A stretch of DNA of 47,761 bases, from contig JAKUUL010000003.1 of the NCBI GenBank assembly GCA_022447025.1, positions 1-47,761 on the forward strand. The letters run 5' to 3'. Both the position numbers and the translations under genes were made by a program. How positions within the stretch are numbered: position 1 is the first letter of the stretch; each line of letters begins with the position of its first letter. This document shows, in pieces, positions 46,671 through 47,761 of the stretch. This DNA is from SAR86 cluster bacterium. Its GTDB lineage: Bacteria > Pseudomonadota > Gammaproteobacteria > Magnimaribacterales > Magnimaribacteraceae. The notes under the pieces were generated by a model that worked only from the letters and a program-made list of their open reading frames with translations, was not told the DNA's origin and did not search any database.

Positions 46671-47761
46671 ATGATTAATATGCAGAGGGTTTTTTCTTGT
46701 TTCTTACTTCTCTTTTTTACAATAGTTTCAGCTGACGAAGAGCACTTGGAAACTGTTGACGAAGAACTAATAGTAATCTCTTCTCGAATACCTACGGTTG
46801 CGAGTGAAGTTATAGGATCAGTTGATTCAATAAGTTCACAAGATCTTGATCTCAAGATGATTGATGGTCTGGCTGAATTAGTAAGATTCATTCCAGGAGT
46901 TTCAGCCCATAAAGAAAATCAATATGGACGTTCTTTCACACAGGATTTACATATAAGAGGTATCCATGGAGGTGCCATCTATCTAATTGATGGTCAAAGA
47001 ATATCTGATTCATACACAGGCTATGGAAGAGATATTGTTGATACCGATTTATTGAAGAAAGTAGAGATTATGAAAGGTCCTAGTTCAGTAGAATATGGAT
47101 CCGATGGTTTAGCTGGAGCTATTTCATATGTCACAAAAGATCCCTCTGATTTGGTTGAGGAAGACGGTAGATACTTCTCGATTAATGCATCTACACAACA
47201 ATCAAATAAGCAAGAAAAGATTAACTTTCTGACAGCTGCTGCTGGAAAAAATATTGAAGGTCTTCTTCAGCTTGTTCGCAGAGGCCTTAACGAAACAGAA
47301 ATACATGATGGCTTTAGCCTAGAAGCCAACCCTTTTGAGGGTAACCAGAAGAGCCTTTTAGCTAAGACTATTTTTCACTCTTCAGAAACAACCGTTCTCA
47401 GTTTAGTAGCTGATATACAGGAATGGGATGGGGATTGGATGGTTAATACGGAAAAAGGGTTTGTTTATTTCCCAGCTCCAAGAGCAGTTTCATCGTCTTT
47501 AGGAGAAGATGAAGGCTCAAGAGACCGAGTTAGTTTTAAAATAGATCTATACCCAAAAAATTCTAAATTAATGGATACAGGTAGTTTTACTGTCTACAAG
47601 CAAGACACTGAGCAGAGACAGCTGACTGTACAACAACAAGTTTCTTTTCTTAATGGAATGCAGGCAGCTCCTACCCCAACAATGAGAACTAGTGATTTTG
47701 AGTTTAATCAATCCCTTAAAGGAATGACTTTACAGGCCTATAAAACATTAACAAAACACCA
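46671..47761 (+). CDS. TonB-dependent receptor, heme/hemoglobin-transferrin type (3' end outside window)
   Basis: Not in the ORF track because it runs off the window. An open frame of 363 codons starts at ATG 46671 behind a ribosome site (caggat). It begins with a signal peptide (MINMQRVFSCFLLLFFTIVSA) and a plug domain: LIVISSRIPTVASEVIGSV, then DLHIRGIHGGAIYLIDGQR, GYGRDIVDTDLLKKVEIMKGPSSVEYGSDGLAGAISY. The last segment is typical of the hemoglobin/transferrin/lactoferrin receptor family. The start of the barrel follows. Iron or heme uptake is the likely role; no heme-specific residues can be confirmed in this fragment. Confidence 0.9.
   Translation, partial: MINMQRVFSCFLLLFFTIVSADEEHLETVDEELIVISSRIPTVASEVIGSVDSISSQDLDLKMIDGLAELVRFIPGVSAHKENQYGRSFTQDLHIRGIHGGAIYLIDGQRISDSYTGYGRDIVDTDLLKKVEIMKGPSSVEYGSDGLAGAISYVTKDPSDLVEEDGRYFSINASTQQSNKQEKINFLTAAAGKNIEGLLQLVRRGLNETEIHDGFSLEANPFEGNQKSLLAKTIFHSSETTVLSLVADIQEWDGDWMVNTEKGFVYFPAPRAVSSSLGEDEGSRDRVSFKIDLYPKNSKLMDTGSFTVYKQDTEQRQLTVQQQVSFLNGMQAAPTPTMRTSDFEFNQSLKGMTLQAYKTLTKH

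Noticed and set aside
1-47761. CRISPR arrays, prophage, insertion sequences, integration at tRNA-Asn
   Set aside because: I saw no regularly spaced repeats, transposase, integrase or duplicated tRNA end; the gene order is housekeeping throughout.

Overview
The window looks like a stretch of chromosome from a streamlined, AT-rich marine gammaproteobacterium. SAR86-like is my best guess, from the strong A+T bias, AGA-rich arginine codons, tiny intergenic gaps, TonB-dependent receptors and gammaproteobacterial gene order. This is inference; no 16S gene is present. Apart from one nonsense-interrupted gene at the left edge, the genes look intact. I see no insertion sequence, prophage, CRISPR array or integron, and no gene-free stretch longer than about 170 bases.

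Layout. 1-3972 (+): tail of a thrH-like gene with an in-frame stop, coupled to prpB-prpC-prpD (methylcitrate cycle). 3947-6702 (-): exported Ntn-type acylase and a coupled HAD hydrolase. 6825-20010 (+): a long tight biosynthetic run aroC-leuC-leuD-leuB-asd-miniFimV-truA-trpF-trpB-trpA-accD-folC-cvpA-purF, the Pseudomonas-type gammaproteobacterial order with FimV shrunk to 108 aa and no dedD. 20019-22598 (-): acnB, which can supply the hydratase step the prp genes lack. 22695-23730 (+): DUF1289 protein and miaE. 23732-25429 (-): umuDC under a perfect SOS box, with an unrecognised membrane protein diverging from it. 26144-27465 (-): lpxH and a membrane-anchored cyclophilin, divergent from cysS (the E. 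coli cysS/ppiB/lpxH arrangement). 28929-29774 (-): a PD-(D/E)XK nuclease with four cysteines and tRNA-Asn. 29827-36611: uvrB (+), a minimal MltF-like lytic transglycosylase (-) and purL (+). 36601-41705: two Nudix hydrolases, a gamma-carbonic-anhydrase-like protein, a dienelactone-hydrolase-like protein and alaS. 41742-47761 (+): lysC, a small membrane protein where csrA often lies, and an iron-uptake block (FTR1 permease, FecA-like receptor, heme/hemoglobin-type receptor cut by the window end) with Fur-box-like sites.

How it fits together. Most of the window is housekeeping: amino acid (Leu, Trp, Lys/Thr), purine, folate, fatty acid, lipid A and translation functions. Adaptive parts are propionate oxidation (prpBCD plus acnB), SOS mutagenesis (umuDC) and iron scavenging. 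All seven convergent gene pairs end within 8 bases of each other or overlap, without visible hairpin terminators.

I did not find a clear new multi-gene system. The best leads are the reduced FimV and MltF, the divergent SOS-box membrane protein, the four-cysteine nuclease, the Fur-linked iron block with its small membrane protein, and the broken thrH.
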